The notes under the pieces: model-generated | The model's database searches: none | Told to the model about the DNA's origin: nothing | What the model saw: the letters and a program-made list of their open reading frames with translations, nothing else | Translations under genes and position numbers: made by a program | Source of the DNA: Telluria antibiotica | Lineage (GTDB): Bacteria > Pseudomonadota > Gammaproteobacteria > Burkholderiales > Burkholderiaceae_D | Direction: 5' to 3' | NCBI RefSeq assembly: GCF_011682055.1 | Contig: NZ_JAAQOM010000003.1 | Location: forward strand, 457,621-521,620 | DNA: 64,000 nt | Shown here: positions 45,962 to 55,904 of the stretch, piece by piece | How positions within the stretch are numbered: position 1 is the stretch's first letter | Layout of the letters: each line of letters opens with the position of its first letter

Positions 45962-46822
45962 ATGAAACGTCGCCCCCAAACGAAGCTGTCGTTGTGCATG
46001 GTGCTTGCAGGCCTGGGCCTGTCCGCGTGGAGCCCGGTGAGCCAGGCATGCTCGAGCGACCCCTACCTCGCCAGCGTCTGCGTGATGGCGATCTCGCCCA
46101 CGCGCTTCCCGTCGTTCAGCAATACGTATGTGCTGGCGATGGGGCAGACCATGCAGGTGAACCAGAACGCCGCCCTGTATTCGCTGCTGGGCACCACGTA
46201 TGGCGGCAACGGGCAATCCACGTTCAACCTGCCCGACCTGCGGGGCCGCGTGATCGTCGGCTACAACCCGGTGAATCTGCCGAACGTCCCGGCCATGGCG
46301 AACGCCACCGCAGGCGGCAACACCACGATCAAACTCACGGTCGCGCAATTGCCGGCCAGCGGCGTCCAGATGACCAACGTGCCCGTCACGCTGGGCGGCG
46401 TGACCGCGACGACGTCCCTGACGGGTCTGACGGCGACGGCGAACCTCGGCGGACTCGTCCTCAACGGACCGGCCAGCGGCCTCACCGTCAAGGTCGCCCA
46501 GAGCGCGAACGGCCTCGCGACGCCTTCCGGCAATTACCTGGGCAAATCGAACGGCGGCGCGGCCAATATCTACACGTCCAGTGCGCCGGACGCGACGCTG
46601 AATACGGGCACGATCGGCGGCACGCTGTCGTTCACGGTCAACCAGAACACCACCGCACCCGTGACCCTGGCCGGTTCGCCCACGACCACCCTGAGCGGGC
46701 AAGCGACGATCAGCGGAACGACCGGCCCCCTGGGCAGCGGCGGCGACGTGCCGATCATGCAGCCCTATCTCGTCATGCCGTACTACATCGCCGTCCAGGG
46801 CATGTATCCGGCGAGCGAGTGA
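45962..46822 (+). CDS. Secreted phage-tail-collar-domain protein
   Basis: A 286-residue exported protein: signal peptide LSLCMVLAGLGLSAWSPVSQA, then a tail-collar-type domain (YVLAMGQTMQVNQNAALYSL, YGGNGQSTFNLPDLRGRV), a threonine/glycine-rich beta region and the typical end LVMPYYIAVQGMYP. Such domains trimerise at phage fibre tips, but stand-alone exported forms exist in bacteria. Here there are no phage genes nearby. A SEL1-repeat gene starts 31 bp after the stop and the exoprotein gene 34 bp after that, so all four genes probably form one operon. Its job there is unknown. Confidence 0.85.
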   Translation: MKRRPQTKLSLCMVLAGLGLSAWSPVSQACSSDPYLASVCVMAISPTRFPSFSNTYVLAMGQTMQVNQNAALYSLLGTTYGGNGQSTFNLPDLRGRVIVGYNPVNLPNVPAMANATAGGNTTIKLTVAQLPASGVQMTNVPVTLGGVTATTSLTGLTATANLGGLVLNGPASGLTVKVAQSANGLATPSGNYLGKSNGGAANIYTSSAPDATLNTGTIGGTLSFTVNQNTTAPVTLAGSPTTTLSGQATISGTTGPLGSGGDVPIMQPYLVMPYYIAVQGMYPASE

Positions 46823-46853
46823 ACCGGACAGCGACTCTGCCACGTTCCGGGAC

Positions 46854-47828
46854 ATGATCTTGCGCGCAGCCGGATTGGCGCTTGCCTTGCTGTTGGCGGG
46901 GCAGGCCGACGCACAGGTGCCGCGACAGGCGCCGGACCAGCCTTTGAAGCTGGCCCAACAAGCCCTCGCGGCCGGCGACTACGGCAAGGCGTACCGGGAA
47001 TACGAACGCCATGCGGCCGATTCTCCGCTGGCGCAATTCACGCTCGGCCTGTTCGAGCGTGAAGGCTGGGGGCGCCCGGCGAACCCGGTCGCCGCCTGCG
47101 CCTGGTTCGACAAGGCGGCCGCCGCGAACGTTCCCGCCGCCCAGCAATTTGTCGGCGGTTGCTTTGCCCAGGGCATCGGGCGCGCCGTCGATGGCCAGGC
47201 CGCCGTGCAGTGGTATCGGAAGGCGGGCGCTTCGGGCATCTACGCCGCGCTGTGCGCTGCCGGCGACCTTTATCTTTCCGGACGCATCGTCGACAAGAAC
47301 GTGCAGGAAGGCCTGGCGCTGTGCACGGCGGCGGCGCAGGCCGAATCGCCGCCGGCCATGCTGCGCCTCGCCGATCTTTACCGCGCGGGCACGCAGGTGT
47401 CGCAAGACCTGAAGCTGGCGCGCTACTGGTACGAACAGGCTGCCCAGCGCCACGACCACGAGGCCCAGTTCCGGCTGGGCGTCATGCTCAGCGAAGGCGA
47501 CGGCGGGCCGGCCGACGTGGTGCAGGCGCGCTTCTGGCTGGAGCACGCGGCCGCCGAAGGCTATGCGCCGGCCTATTTGCCGACCGCGGTCCTGTATGCC
47601 AATGCCCCCGTCGATCCGCGCACCGGCGCGCTGACGCCGAACGACCTGGCCAAGGTCTATATGTGGAACCGCGCCGCCAAGGCCGTCACGACGAACCCGC
47701 TGCAACTGGCCGACATCGCCCGCATCGACGGCATGGTATTGGCCGTCATGCCCGCGCAATGGCAGCCCGATCTGGACCGCAAGGTGGCGGACCACCTGGC
47801 CAAATTCCCTCCGACACAACCCCGTTAA
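46854..47828 (+). CDS. SEL1-repeat exported protein
   Basis: A 324-residue protein with signal peptide (LRAAGLALALLLAGQADAQ) and about six SEL1-like repeats of ~36 residues, for example AACAWFDKAAAANVPAAQQFVGG, AVQWYRKAGASGIYAALCAAG and ARYWYEQAAQRHDHEAQFRLG; the phrase VYMWNRAAKA closes the array. SEL1 repeats form superhelical scaffolds. Position between the tail-collar gene and the large exoprotein suggests a periplasmic helper for export or assembly, which is inference. Confidence 0.87.
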   Translation: MILRAAGLALALLLAGQADAQVPRQAPDQPLKLAQQALAAGDYGKAYREYERHAADSPLAQFTLGLFEREGWGRPANPVAACAWFDKAAAANVPAAQQFVGGCFAQGIGRAVDGQAAVQWYRKAGASGIYAALCAAGDLYLSGRIVDKNVQEGLALCTAAAQAESPPAMLRLADLYRAGTQVSQDLKLARYWYEQAAQRHDHEAQFRLGVMLSEGDGGPADVVQARFWLEHAAAEGYAPAYLPTAVLYANAPVDPRTGALTPNDLAKVYMWNRAAKAVTTNPLQLADIARIDGMVLAVMPAQWQPDLDRKVADHLAKFPPTQPR

Positions 47829-47862
47829 TCCGACCTCGCGCTCGTTCGCCCAAGGACATCCC

Positions 47863-50800
47863 ATGCACCGCCACGCTTCGCTGAACAGAATTTATCGTCT
47901 CGTCTGGAGCCATGTTCACCGAACATGGGTCGTCGTCTCGGAAACCGCGCGCGGCCGCGGCAAGCGCAGCAGCCGCAAGCTGTTGCTGGCCACGGCGACG
48001 CTCGCGGTGGCCAACCTCGCGCAGGCGGGGCCTGTCGGCGGGCAGGTCATGGCGGGCACGGGCAGCGTCCAGCAATCGGGCAATGTCACGACGGTGACGC
48101 AGTCCACGCAGCACCTGGCGCTGACGTGGCAGAGCTTCGACACGAATGCATCGGAATCCGTCAATTTCGTGCAGCCCTCGACGGGCTCGATCGCGGTGAA
48201 CCGCGTCCTCGACACCAATCCCACGCAGTTCCTGGGCAAGCTGAACGCCAACGGCCAGGTGTACCTGATCAATCCGAACGGCGTGCTGTTCGGCGAAGGG
48301 GCGCAGGTCAATGTCGGCGGGCTGGTCGCGTCGACATTGGACGTTGCCGACGGCGCGCTGAACGGCGCGGCGCGGCAGTTCAGCGGCGCGGGCACCGGCG
48401 CCATCGTCAACCGCGGCAGCATCACGGCGGCGCCGGGCGGCTATGTGGCGTTCGTCGGCAATACGGTCAGCAACCGCGGCACGATCACGGCGCCGGCCGG
48501 GACCGTGGCGCTGGGCGCGGGCAGCGACGTCACGCTCTCCTTCGCGGGCAACAGCCTCGTCAATATGCAGGTCGACCGCAGCACGCTCGACAACCTGGCG
48601 GAAAACGGCGGCCTGATTCGCGCGAACGCCGGGACCGTGATCATGACGGCGGGCGCCAGGGATGCCGTGCTGGCCAGTGTCGTCAACAATACGGGTGTCG
48701 TCGAGGCGCACAGCGTCCGGGACGTCGGCGGCACCATCGTGCTGGGCGGCGGCGCGCAAACCACGACGACCAACAGCGGCACCCTTGACGCATCCGGCAC
48801 GGACGCCGGCGCGCACGGCGGCACCGTCAAGGTATTGGGCGACACCGTCGGCCTCGCGGCCGGCAGCCGGATCGACGTGTCGGGCGACGCGGGCGGCGGC
48901 CTGGCGCTTGTCGGCGGCAATTTCCTCGGGAGCGGACCGGAGCGCAACGCGCAGAACACGACCGTGGCCGCCGGCACCCATGTGGACGCGGACGCCATCC
49001 GGTCCGGCACGGGCGGCCAGGTCGCGGTGTGGTCGGACGGGACGACGCAGTTCCACGGCGCCATCAGCGCGCGCGGCGGCCAGGCCGGCGGAGACGGCGG
49101 CCATGTCGAGACGTCGGGCGGAACCTTGAAGGTCGGCAGCGATGCGTCGGTCAACACGCTGGCCCCGCACGGCGCCGCGGGCGACTGGCTGCTCGATCCG
49201 CAGGACCTGACCATTGGCGGTTTCAACCCGGGCGACGGCGACATCGACGGCGGCAACGTCACGGCGGCGCTGCAAACCTCCAACGTCACGATCAAGACCA
49301 GCGCGGCCGGCGTGTCGTGCGTGGGTGCGTTCAGCTGCAGTTCGGGCCACGCCGGCAACGGCGACATCATCCTGGCGGACGGCGCCCTCATCGGCGGCCC
49401 GGGCTGGACCAGCGGGACGACCCTGACGCTCAGCGCCTATCGCACCATCTACCTGCACGCCGGCGCAGGCATCGATGCGAGCTCCGGCACCGGCAGCATC
49501 GTGTTGCGCGCAGATAATGCCGGCACCGGTGTCGGCACCGTACTCTTCGACAGTTACAGCAACGTCTACGGCAATCCGTACGGGACGCTCAAGATCTACT
49601 ACAACCCGGCCAGCTATGCCTCGCCGACGAATTACGCGGCCCTGAACGACGGCTTCGGCGACCCCATCATCATTGGCGCCAACCTGAGCACGTACATGCT
49701 CGTCAACGTATTGGGGAACGTGGCGAGCAAGACCTATGACCGCACCACCACGGCGACCATCAGCGGTCTGTCGACGCTGAACTCCCTGCCGGCCGGCATC
49801 ACCTTCGACGTGTCGGGCGCCACCGCGACGTTCGCGGACAAGAATGCCGGCACGAACAAGGCCGTCACCATCAGCGGCGTCACCTTGAGCGGCACCAACG
49901 CCGGCAGTTATTACCTCAACGCCCTGGACACCAAGACGGCGACGATCAGCAAGGCGAACCTGGCCGTGTCGGGCGTCTCGGCCGCGAACAAGACCTACGA
50001 CGGCACCACGGCCGCCACCTTGACCGGCACGGCCGCCGTGTCCGCCATCTCCGGCGACGTGGTGGCGCTGGGCGGCACCGGCACCGGCACGTTCGCCGAC
50101 AAGAACGTCGGCACCGGCAAGGCCGTCACCGTTTCCGGCTACACGCTCGCCGGTGCTGACGCCGGCAACTACACGATCGTCCAGCCGACCGGCCTGACGG
50201 CCAACGTCGGCAAGGCGAACCTCACCGTCACCGGCGTCACGGCCGCCAACAAGACCTACGACGGCACCACGGCCGCCACCTTGAACGGCACGGCGGCCGT
50301 GACCGCCCTCGGCAGCGACGTGGTGTCGCTGGGCGGCACCGCCACCGCCACGTTCGCCGACAAGAACGCCGGCGCCGGCAAGGCCGTCACCGTCGCCGGG
50401 TACAGCCTGGGCGGCCTTGATGCGGGCAACTACAACCTCGTCCAGCCGGCGGGCCTGACGGCCGCCATCAACAAGGCGAACCTGGCCGTGTCGGGCATCT
50501 CGGCCGCGAACAAGACCTACGACGGCACGACGGCCGCCACCTTGACCGGCACCGCGACCGTGGCCGCCATCGGCGGCGACGTGGTGTCCGTGAGCGGCAC
50601 CGGCACGGGCACGTTCGCCATCAAGAACGTCGGTACCGGCAAGGCCGTCACCGTGAGCGGCTACAGCCTGAGCGGGGCGGATGCGGGCAACTACAACGTC
50701 GTCCAGCCGGGTGGCCTGACGGCCGACGTCACCAAGGCCAATTTGGCGATCACGGGCGTGACGGCCGCGAACAAGACCTACGACGGCACCGCGGCGGCCA

Positions 50801-53800
50801 CGTTGTCCGGCACGGCGACGATATCGCCCTTCGGCGGCGACTTCGTGATGTTGATGACCCCCGGCACCGGCACCTTCGTCGACAAGAACGCGGGCACCGG
50901 CAAGGCCGTTACCGTCTTCGGCTACTCGGTGTTCGGGTTCGATGCCGGCAACTACAACCTCATCCAGCCGACCGGCCTGACGGCCAATATCGCCAAGGCG
51001 AACCTGGCGATCACGGGCGTGACGGCCGCGAACAAGACCTACGACGGCACCACGGCCGCCACCTTGAACGGTACCGCGACCGTGTCCGCGATCGGCAGCG
51101 ACGTCGTGTCGGTGGGCGGCACCGGCTCCGCGACGTTTGCGGACAAGAACGCTGGCACTGGCAAGGCCGTCACGGTCAGCGGCTATACGCTGGGCGGGTC
51201 GGATGCAGGCAACTACAACGTCGTGCAGCCAGGCGGCCTGACGGCCAGCATCACCAAGGCGGACCTGGCGATCACGGGCGTGACGGCCGCGAACAAGACT
51301 TATGACGGCACCACGGCCGCCACGTTGAACGGCACGGCGACCGTGGCCGCGCTCGGCGCCGACGTGGTGTCCGTGAACGGCACCGGCACCGCCACGTTCG
51401 CGGACAAGAATGCCGGTACGAACAAAGCCGTCGCCGTCAGCGGCTACAGCTTGGCAGGAACCGACGCGGGCAACTACAACGTCATCCAGCCGAGCGGCTT
51501 GACGGCCGAGATCGCCAAGGCGAACCTCGCGCTGTCCGGCCTGTCCGTCGCCGGCAAGACGTATGACGGCACCACGGCCGCCACGCTGTCGGGCACCGCG
51601 ACCGTGTCGGCCATCGGTGGCGACGCCGTGTCGCTGTCCGGCACCGGCAGTGCCGCGTTCGTCGACAAGAACGCCGGCACCAACAAGGCCGTCACCGTCA
51701 GCGGCTACACCTTGAGCGGTCTCGATGCCGGCAACTACCGCCTCGTCGCGCCGGCCAGCCTGACGGCCGATATCGCGAAGGCGGACCTCGCCATCTCGGG
51801 CGTGACGGCCGCGAACAAAACCTACGACGGCACGACGGCCGCCACCTTGAACGGCACCGCGGCCGTGTCCGCGCTCGGCGGCGACGTCGTGTCGGTGAAC
51901 GGCACCGGCTCCGCGACGTTCGCCGACAAGAACGCCGGCACTGGCAAGGCCGTCACGGTCAGCGGCTATACGCTGGGTGGGTCGGATGCGGGCAATTACA
52001 ACGTCATCCAGCCGACCGGCCTGACGGCCAGCATCGCCAAGGCCAACCTGGCCGTCACGGGCGTGACGGCCGCAAACAAAACCTACGACGGCACCACGGC
52101 CGCCACGTTGAACGGCACGGCGACCGTGGCCGCGCTCGGCGCCGACGTGGTGTCCGTGAACGGCACCGGCACCGCCACGTTCGCGGACAAGAATGCCGGT
52201 ACGAACAAGGCCGTCGCGGTCTCGGGCTACACGCTGGGCGGGGCGGACGCAGGCAACTACAGCATCGTGCAGCCGACCGGCCTCACCGCCGAGATCGCGA
52301 AGGCGGACCTGGCGCTGTCCGGCCTGTCCGTTGCCGGCAAGACGTATGACGGCGCCACGGCCGCCGCGCTGTCGGGCACCGCGACCGTGTCGGCCATCGG
52401 CGGCGACGCCGTGTCGCTGTCCGGCACCGGCAGTGCCGCGTTCGTCGACAAGAACGCAGGCGCCAACAAGGCCGTCACCGTCTCGGGCTATACCTTGAGC
52501 GGTCTCGATGCCGGCAACTACCGCCTCGTCGCGCCGGCCGGCCTGACGGCCTCGATCGGCAAGGCCAACGTGACCGTCTCGGGCGTGACGGCCGCCAGCA
52601 AGACCTATGACGGCACCGCGGCCGCCACGCTGAACGGCACGGCGGCCGTGTCCGCGCTCGGCGGCGACGTCGTGTCGGTGAGCGGCACCGGCACGGCCAC
52701 GTTCGCCGACAAGAACGCCGGCGCCAACAAGGCGGTCACCGTCAGCGGCTACGCGCTGGGCGGGGCGGACGCGGGCAACTACAATGTCGTGCAGCCGAGC
52801 GGCCTGACGGCCAGTATCGCCAAGGCGAACCTGGCCGTCTCGGGCGTCACCGCCGCGAACAAGACGTATGACAGCAGCACGGCCGCCACGCTGAACGGCG
52901 CGGCGACCGTGTCCGCCATCGGCAGCGACGTCGTCGCGGTGAACGGCAACGGCACCGCCGCGTTCCTCGACAAGAACGCCGGGACGAACAAAGCCGTCAC
53001 CGTCAGCGGCTACACGCTCGGCGGGGCGGATGCCGGCAACTACAACGTCGTCCAGCCGACCGGCCTGACGGCCGACATCGCGAAAGCCAACGTGACCGTC
53101 TCGGGCGTGACGGCCGCGAACAAAGTCTACGACGGCACCACTGCCGCCACGTTGAACGGCACGGCGATCGTGTCCGCCATCGGCAGCGATGCCGTATCGG
53201 CGAGCGGCGGCACGGCTGCCTTCGCCGACAAGAACGCCGCTGCGAACAAAGCGGTGACGGTCAGCGGCTACACGCTTGGTGGGGCGGACGCCGCCAACTA
53301 CAACGTCATCCAGCCGAGCGGGCTGACGGCCGAGATCAGCAAAGCCAACGCGACCGTCACGGGTGTGACGGCCGCGAACAAGGTCTACGACGGCACGAAG
53401 GCTGCCACGTTGAACGGCACCGCGACCGTGTCCGCCATCGCCGGCGACGCCGTGTCCCTGGGGGGCGGCACGGCGGCCTTCGCCGACAAGAACGCCGGCA
53501 CGGGCAAGGCCGTCGACGTCTCCGGCTACAGGCTGGCCGGGGCCGATGCCGGCAACTACAACCTCGTCCAGCCGACGGGCCTCTCGGCCGACATCACGCC
53601 GGCGCGGCTGTCCGTCAGCGGGATCGTCGCCGGCGACAAGGTATTCGACGGCAGCACCGCGGCCACCGTCAGCACGGCCGGCGCGCTGTTGGGCGGCAAA
53701 GTGGGAACGGACGACGTCACGCTGTCGTCCACGGGCGCGTTCGGCGACGCGGCCGTCGGTACCGGCAAGACCGTCAACCTGCACAATACCTTCGGCGGTG

Positions 53801-54159
53801 CCGACGCCGGCAACTACGCGATCGTCGACCAGGCCACCGCGCTGGCCAGCATCACGCCGGCCGGGCTGCCTCCCACCGTCCGCGACGTCGTGACCCAGGT
53901 GCAGTCCACCGTCCTGCCGCCGCAGGCGAGCACGCAGCCCGGTGCGTTGAACCTGTCGTCGACGGTGTCGGTGTCCGCATCGGGCGCCGGCCAGGACCAG
54001 GACGGAACCCGTGACGCGGGCGACAAGGACAAGGCGCGCGGCGGCACCCTCAACCGATCGATCAACACGGTCATCGGCGCCGGCCCGTCGGCGCCGAGCC
54101 TGCACATCCAGAACGGCGGCCTGCAGCTCCCGCCGCTGGCGACCACTCTTACCGAATGA
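47863..54159 (+). CDS. Two-partner-secretion exoprotein (TpsA) with YDG repeats
   Basis: A 2098-residue filamentous-haemagglutinin-type protein. Residues 1-40 are an extended signal-peptide region (NRIYRLVWSHVHRTWVVVSE ... ARGRGKRS) with cleavage near AQA (55). The TPS secretion domain follows, with NPNGVLFGEG at 137-144. Residues ~170-620 are beta-helix-like. From residue ~623 there are 16 YDG-type units of 87 residues (KTYDGTTAATLNGTA...), and the last ~90 residues are a charged linker and a short end with no toxin or protease domain. An adhesin or biofilm-matrix protein is the likely role. The stop overlaps the start of its transporter gene. Confidence 0.93.
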   Translation: MHRHASLNRIYRLVWSHVHRTWVVVSETARGRGKRSSRKLLLATATLAVANLAQAGPVGGQVMAGTGSVQQSGNVTTVTQSTQHLALTWQSFDTNASESVNFVQPSTGSIAVNRVLDTNPTQFLGKLNANGQVYLINPNGVLFGEGAQVNVGGLVASTLDVADGALNGAARQFSGAGTGAIVNRGSITAAPGGYVAFVGNTVSNRGTITAPAGTVALGAGSDVTLSFAGNSLVNMQVDRSTLDNLAENGGLIRANAGTVIMTAGARDAVLASVVNNTGVVEAHSVRDVGGTIVLGGGAQTTTTNSGTLDASGTDAGAHGGTVKVLGDTVGLAAGSRIDVSGDAGGGLALVGGNFLGSGPERNAQNTTVAAGTHVDADAIRSGTGGQVAVWSDGTTQFHGAISARGGQAGGDGGHVETSGGTLKVGSDASVNTLAPHGAAGDWLLDPQDLTIGGFNPGDGDIDGGNVTAALQTSNVTIKTSAAGVSCVGAFSCSSGHAGNGDIILADGALIGGPGWTSGTTLTLSAYRTIYLHAGAGIDASSGTGSIVLRADNAGTGVGTVLFDSYSNVYGNPYGTLKIYYNPASYASPTNYAALNDGFGDPIIIGANLSTYMLVNVLGNVASKTYDRTTTATISGLSTLNSLPAGITFDVSGATATFADKNAGTNKAVTISGVTLSGTNAGSYYLNALDTKTATISKANLAVSGVSAANKTYDGTTAATLTGTAAVSAISGDVVALGGTGTGTFADKNVGTGKAVTVSGYTLAGADAGNYTIVQPTGLTANVGKANLTVTGVTAANKTYDGTTAATLNGTAAVTALGSDVVSLGGTATATFADKNAGAGKAVTVAGYSLGGLDAGNYNLVQPAGLTAAINKANLAVSGISAANKTYDGTTAATLTGTATVAAIGGDVVSVSGTGTGTFAIKNVGTGKAVTVSGYSLSGADAGNYNVVQPGGLTADVTKANLAITGVTAANKTYDGTAAATLSGTATISPFGGDFVMLMTPGTGTFVDKNAGTGKAVTVFGYSVFGFDAGNYNLIQPTGLTANIAKANLAITGVTAANKTYDGTTAATLNGTATVSAIGSDVVSVGGTGSATFADKNAGTGKAVTVSGYTLGGSDAGNYNVVQPGGLTASITKADLAITGVTAANKTYDGTTAATLNGTATVAALGADVVSVNGTGTATFADKNAGTNKAVAVSGYSLAGTDAGNYNVIQPSGLTAEIAKANLALSGLSVAGKTYDGTTAATLSGTATVSAIGGDAVSLSGTGSAAFVDKNAGTNKAVTVSGYTLSGLDAGNYRLVAPASLTADIAKADLAISGVTAANKTYDGTTAATLNGTAAVSALGGDVVSVNGTGSATFADKNAGTGKAVTVSGYTLGGSDAGNYNVIQPTGLTASIAKANLAVTGVTAANKTYDGTTAATLNGTATVAALGADVVSVNGTGTATFADKNAGTNKAVAVSGYTLGGADAGNYSIVQPTGLTAEIAKADLALSGLSVAGKTYDGATAAALSGTATVSAIGGDAVSLSGTGSAAFVDKNAGANKAVTVSGYTLSGLDAGNYRLVAPAGLTASIGKANVTVSGVTAASKTYDGTAAATLNGTAAVSALGGDVVSVSGTGTATFADKNAGANKAVTVSGYALGGADAGNYNVVQPSGLTASIAKANLAVSGVTAANKTYDSSTAATLNGAATVSAIGSDVVAVNGNGTAAFLDKNAGTNKAVTVSGYTLGGADAGNYNVVQPTGLTADIAKANVTVSGVTAANKVYDGTTAATLNGTAIVSAIGSDAVSASGGTAAFADKNAAANKAVTVSGYTLGGADAANYNVIQPSGLTAEISKANATVTGVTAANKVYDGTKAATLNGTATVSAIAGDAVSLGGGTAAFADKNAGTGKAVDVSGYRLAGADAGNYNLVQPTGLSADITPARLSVSGIVAGDKVFDGSTAATVSTAGALLGGKVGTDDVTLSSTGAFGDAAVGTGKTVNLHNTFGGADAGNYAIVDQATALASITPAGLPPTVRDVVTQVQSTVLPPQASTQPGALNLSSTVSVSASGAGQDQDGTRDAGDKDKARGGTLNRSINTVIGAGPSAPSLHIQNGGLQLPPLATTLTE
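49729..53860 (+). repeat. 261-bp tandem array in the TpsA gene
   Basis: The codon for the lysine of K-T/V-Y/F-D recurs at 49729, 49990, 50251, 50512, 50773, 51034, 51295, 51556, 51817, 52078, 52339, 52600, 52861, 53122, 53380 and 53638. Thirteen intervals are exactly 261 bp and the last two are 258 bp. The first and last units are the most divergent. Confidence 0.97.
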
Positions 54160-55856
54160 AGCCCATGACTTTTGCAAACCAACCGCGCCTCCTGTCGACG
54201 CCGCTCGCCGCGGCCCTGCTGCTCGCGGCGCTCGATGCGCACGCGGACCAGGCCGGCGTGCCGAACGCGGGCGAGCTCCTGCGGCAGGTGCAGCCGGCCG
54301 CGCCGGCGGCGCCGCCATCGAACCAGCCCGCGCTGCAGGTGCGGCAGGCGGACAGCGGCGCGACACCGGCATCGGTGCCGTTCGAAGTCAGGACGGTGCG
54401 CATCGTCGGCAATGCCGGCTTTTCCACCGACACGCTGCATGCGCTGGTGGCCGACGCGGAGGGGCGGACGCTGACCCTGGCGGCGCTGCAGGCACTCGCC
54501 GGCCGCATCACGGACTACTACCAGCGCCACGGCTTTCCGCTGAGCCGCGCGATCATCCCCGCCCAGAAGATCGCCGACGGCACGGTGACGATCCAGGTGC
54601 TGGAAGCGCGCTACGGCAAGGTCGCCGTGGACAACGGCAGCCGCGTGAACGACACGCTGCTCGCGGCCACCGCGGCCCCGCTGCAAAGCGGCCAGCCGAT
54701 CGCGAACCGCGAGCTGGACCGCGTCCTGCTGCTGCTGTCCGACATCCCCGGCGTGACCGTGAACGCGGTGCTGAAGCCGGGCGCCGAGGTGGGGACGTCC
54801 GACATCGACGTCGTCATGGGCCAGAGCGCGTCGTCCGCCGCGACGCTGGCCGCGGACAACTACGGCAACCGCTACATCGGCCGCGCGCGCGTGGGCGCGT
54901 CGATCGACGTGTTCAGTCCCCTGCATCACGGCGACGTCCTCGGCATCAGCGCGATCTCGACCGGTACGGACATGAACTACGGACGCCTCGCCTACGACAC
55001 GCTGCTGGATGGCGGCGGCGACCGCATCGGCGTCTCGTATTCGTTCGTGCACTACAAGCTGGGCGGAGAGGTCCGCGCGCTGGATGCGCATGGCACGGCC
55101 GGCGTCGCGAGCGCCTGGTTCAGGCATCCGCTCCTGCGCAGCAAGACGGCGAACGCGTACGTCCAGGCCCAGTATGACGACAAGCGCCTGCGCGACCGCG
55201 TCGGCGTCACCGACACCCGCACCGACCGCACCCTGGGCAACTGGGTGCTGACCTTGAACGGCGACGTGCGCGACGACGTGCTGGCGGGCGGCGTGACCGT
55301 CTGGAACATGGCGTGGACGGCGGGGCGTACAGGGTTCGACGCGGCGGCCGCCGGCACGGCGGACGCCGCGTCGGCGCGTACGCGCGGCGGATTCTCGAAG
55401 TGGAATGCGAACGTCTCGCGCATCCAGGGCGTGGGCGGGCACGACACGCTGTACCTGAACGCGGCCGCGCAATGGGCCGATGCGAACCTCGATTCGGCGG
55501 AAAAGATGACGGTGGGCGGACCATACACGGTACGCGCCTACGACGTCGGCGCGGTGTCGAGCGACACCGGCTGGTTCGGTTCGGCGGAGCTGCGCCACGA
55601 CTTCGGGACGTCCGCGGCGGGGCGCTGGCAGGCCGCCACCTTCGTCGAGGGCGCCCACGTCAAGATCAACCGCCATCCGTGGACCGCGGCCGACAACACG
55701 GCCAGCCTGTCGGGTGCCGGCCTGGCCCTGATCTGGGACGGCCCGGACGGCTGGCGCGCCAGCCTGTCGGTGGCGACGCCGATCGGCGCCAAGCCCGCGC
55801 TGCTCGCGTCGACGTCGTCGGTGCGGGCCTGGGCCATCGTGAACAAGGCGTTCTGA
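54156..55856 (+). CDS. Two-partner-secretion outer-membrane transporter (TpsB)
   Basis: A 566-residue FhaC/ShlB-type protein that exports the preceding TpsA across the outer membrane. Signal peptide LLSTPLAAALLLAALDAHA, two POTRA domains (VPFEVRTVRIVGNAGFSTDTL ... YYQRHGFPLSRAIIP ... GTVTIQVLEARYG), then a 16-strand barrel. The conserved VRGY loop motif appears as VRAY in GGPYTVRAYDVG. Starts with a four-base overlap at the TpsA stop, the classic arrangement for a cognate pair. Confidence 0.94.
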   Translation: MKPMTFANQPRLLSTPLAAALLLAALDAHADQAGVPNAGELLRQVQPAAPAAPPSNQPALQVRQADSGATPASVPFEVRTVRIVGNAGFSTDTLHALVADAEGRTLTLAALQALAGRITDYYQRHGFPLSRAIIPAQKIADGTVTIQVLEARYGKVAVDNGSRVNDTLLAATAAPLQSGQPIANRELDRVLLLLSDIPGVTVNAVLKPGAEVGTSDIDVVMGQSASSAATLAADNYGNRYIGRARVGASIDVFSPLHHGDVLGISAISTGTDMNYGRLAYDTLLDGGGDRIGVSYSFVHYKLGGEVRALDAHGTAGVASAWFRHPLLRSKTANAYVQAQYDDKRLRDRVGVTDTRTDRTLGNWVLTLNGDVRDDVLAGGVTVWNMAWTAGRTGFDAAAAGTADAASARTRGGFSKWNANVSRIQGVGGHDTLYLNAAAQWADANLDSAEKMTVGGPYTVRAYDVGAVSSDTGWFGSAELRHDFGTSAAGRWQAATFVEGAHVKINRHPWTAADNTASLSGAGLALIWDGPDGWRASLSVATPIGAKPALLASTSSVRAWAIVNKAF

Positions 55857-55904
55857 GCGCGCGGCGCGGCCGGCGGGGTTACGTCTCCCGACCGGCCAGG
55901 CCAC

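Noticed and set aside
45962..46822. Phage tail gene as a sign of a prophage
   Set aside because: The tail-collar protein has a signal peptide and its neighbours are secretion genes. No integrase, capsid, terminase or lysis gene is in the window.
47746..54372. A 2208-codon open frame antisense to the TpsA gene
   Set aside because: Its sequence is a low-complexity, Arg/Gly/Asp-rich mirror of the 261-bp repeats. High GC and a strict codon pattern on the coding strand suppress stops on the other. No start region or domain was seen, while TpsA has a signal peptide and domains.
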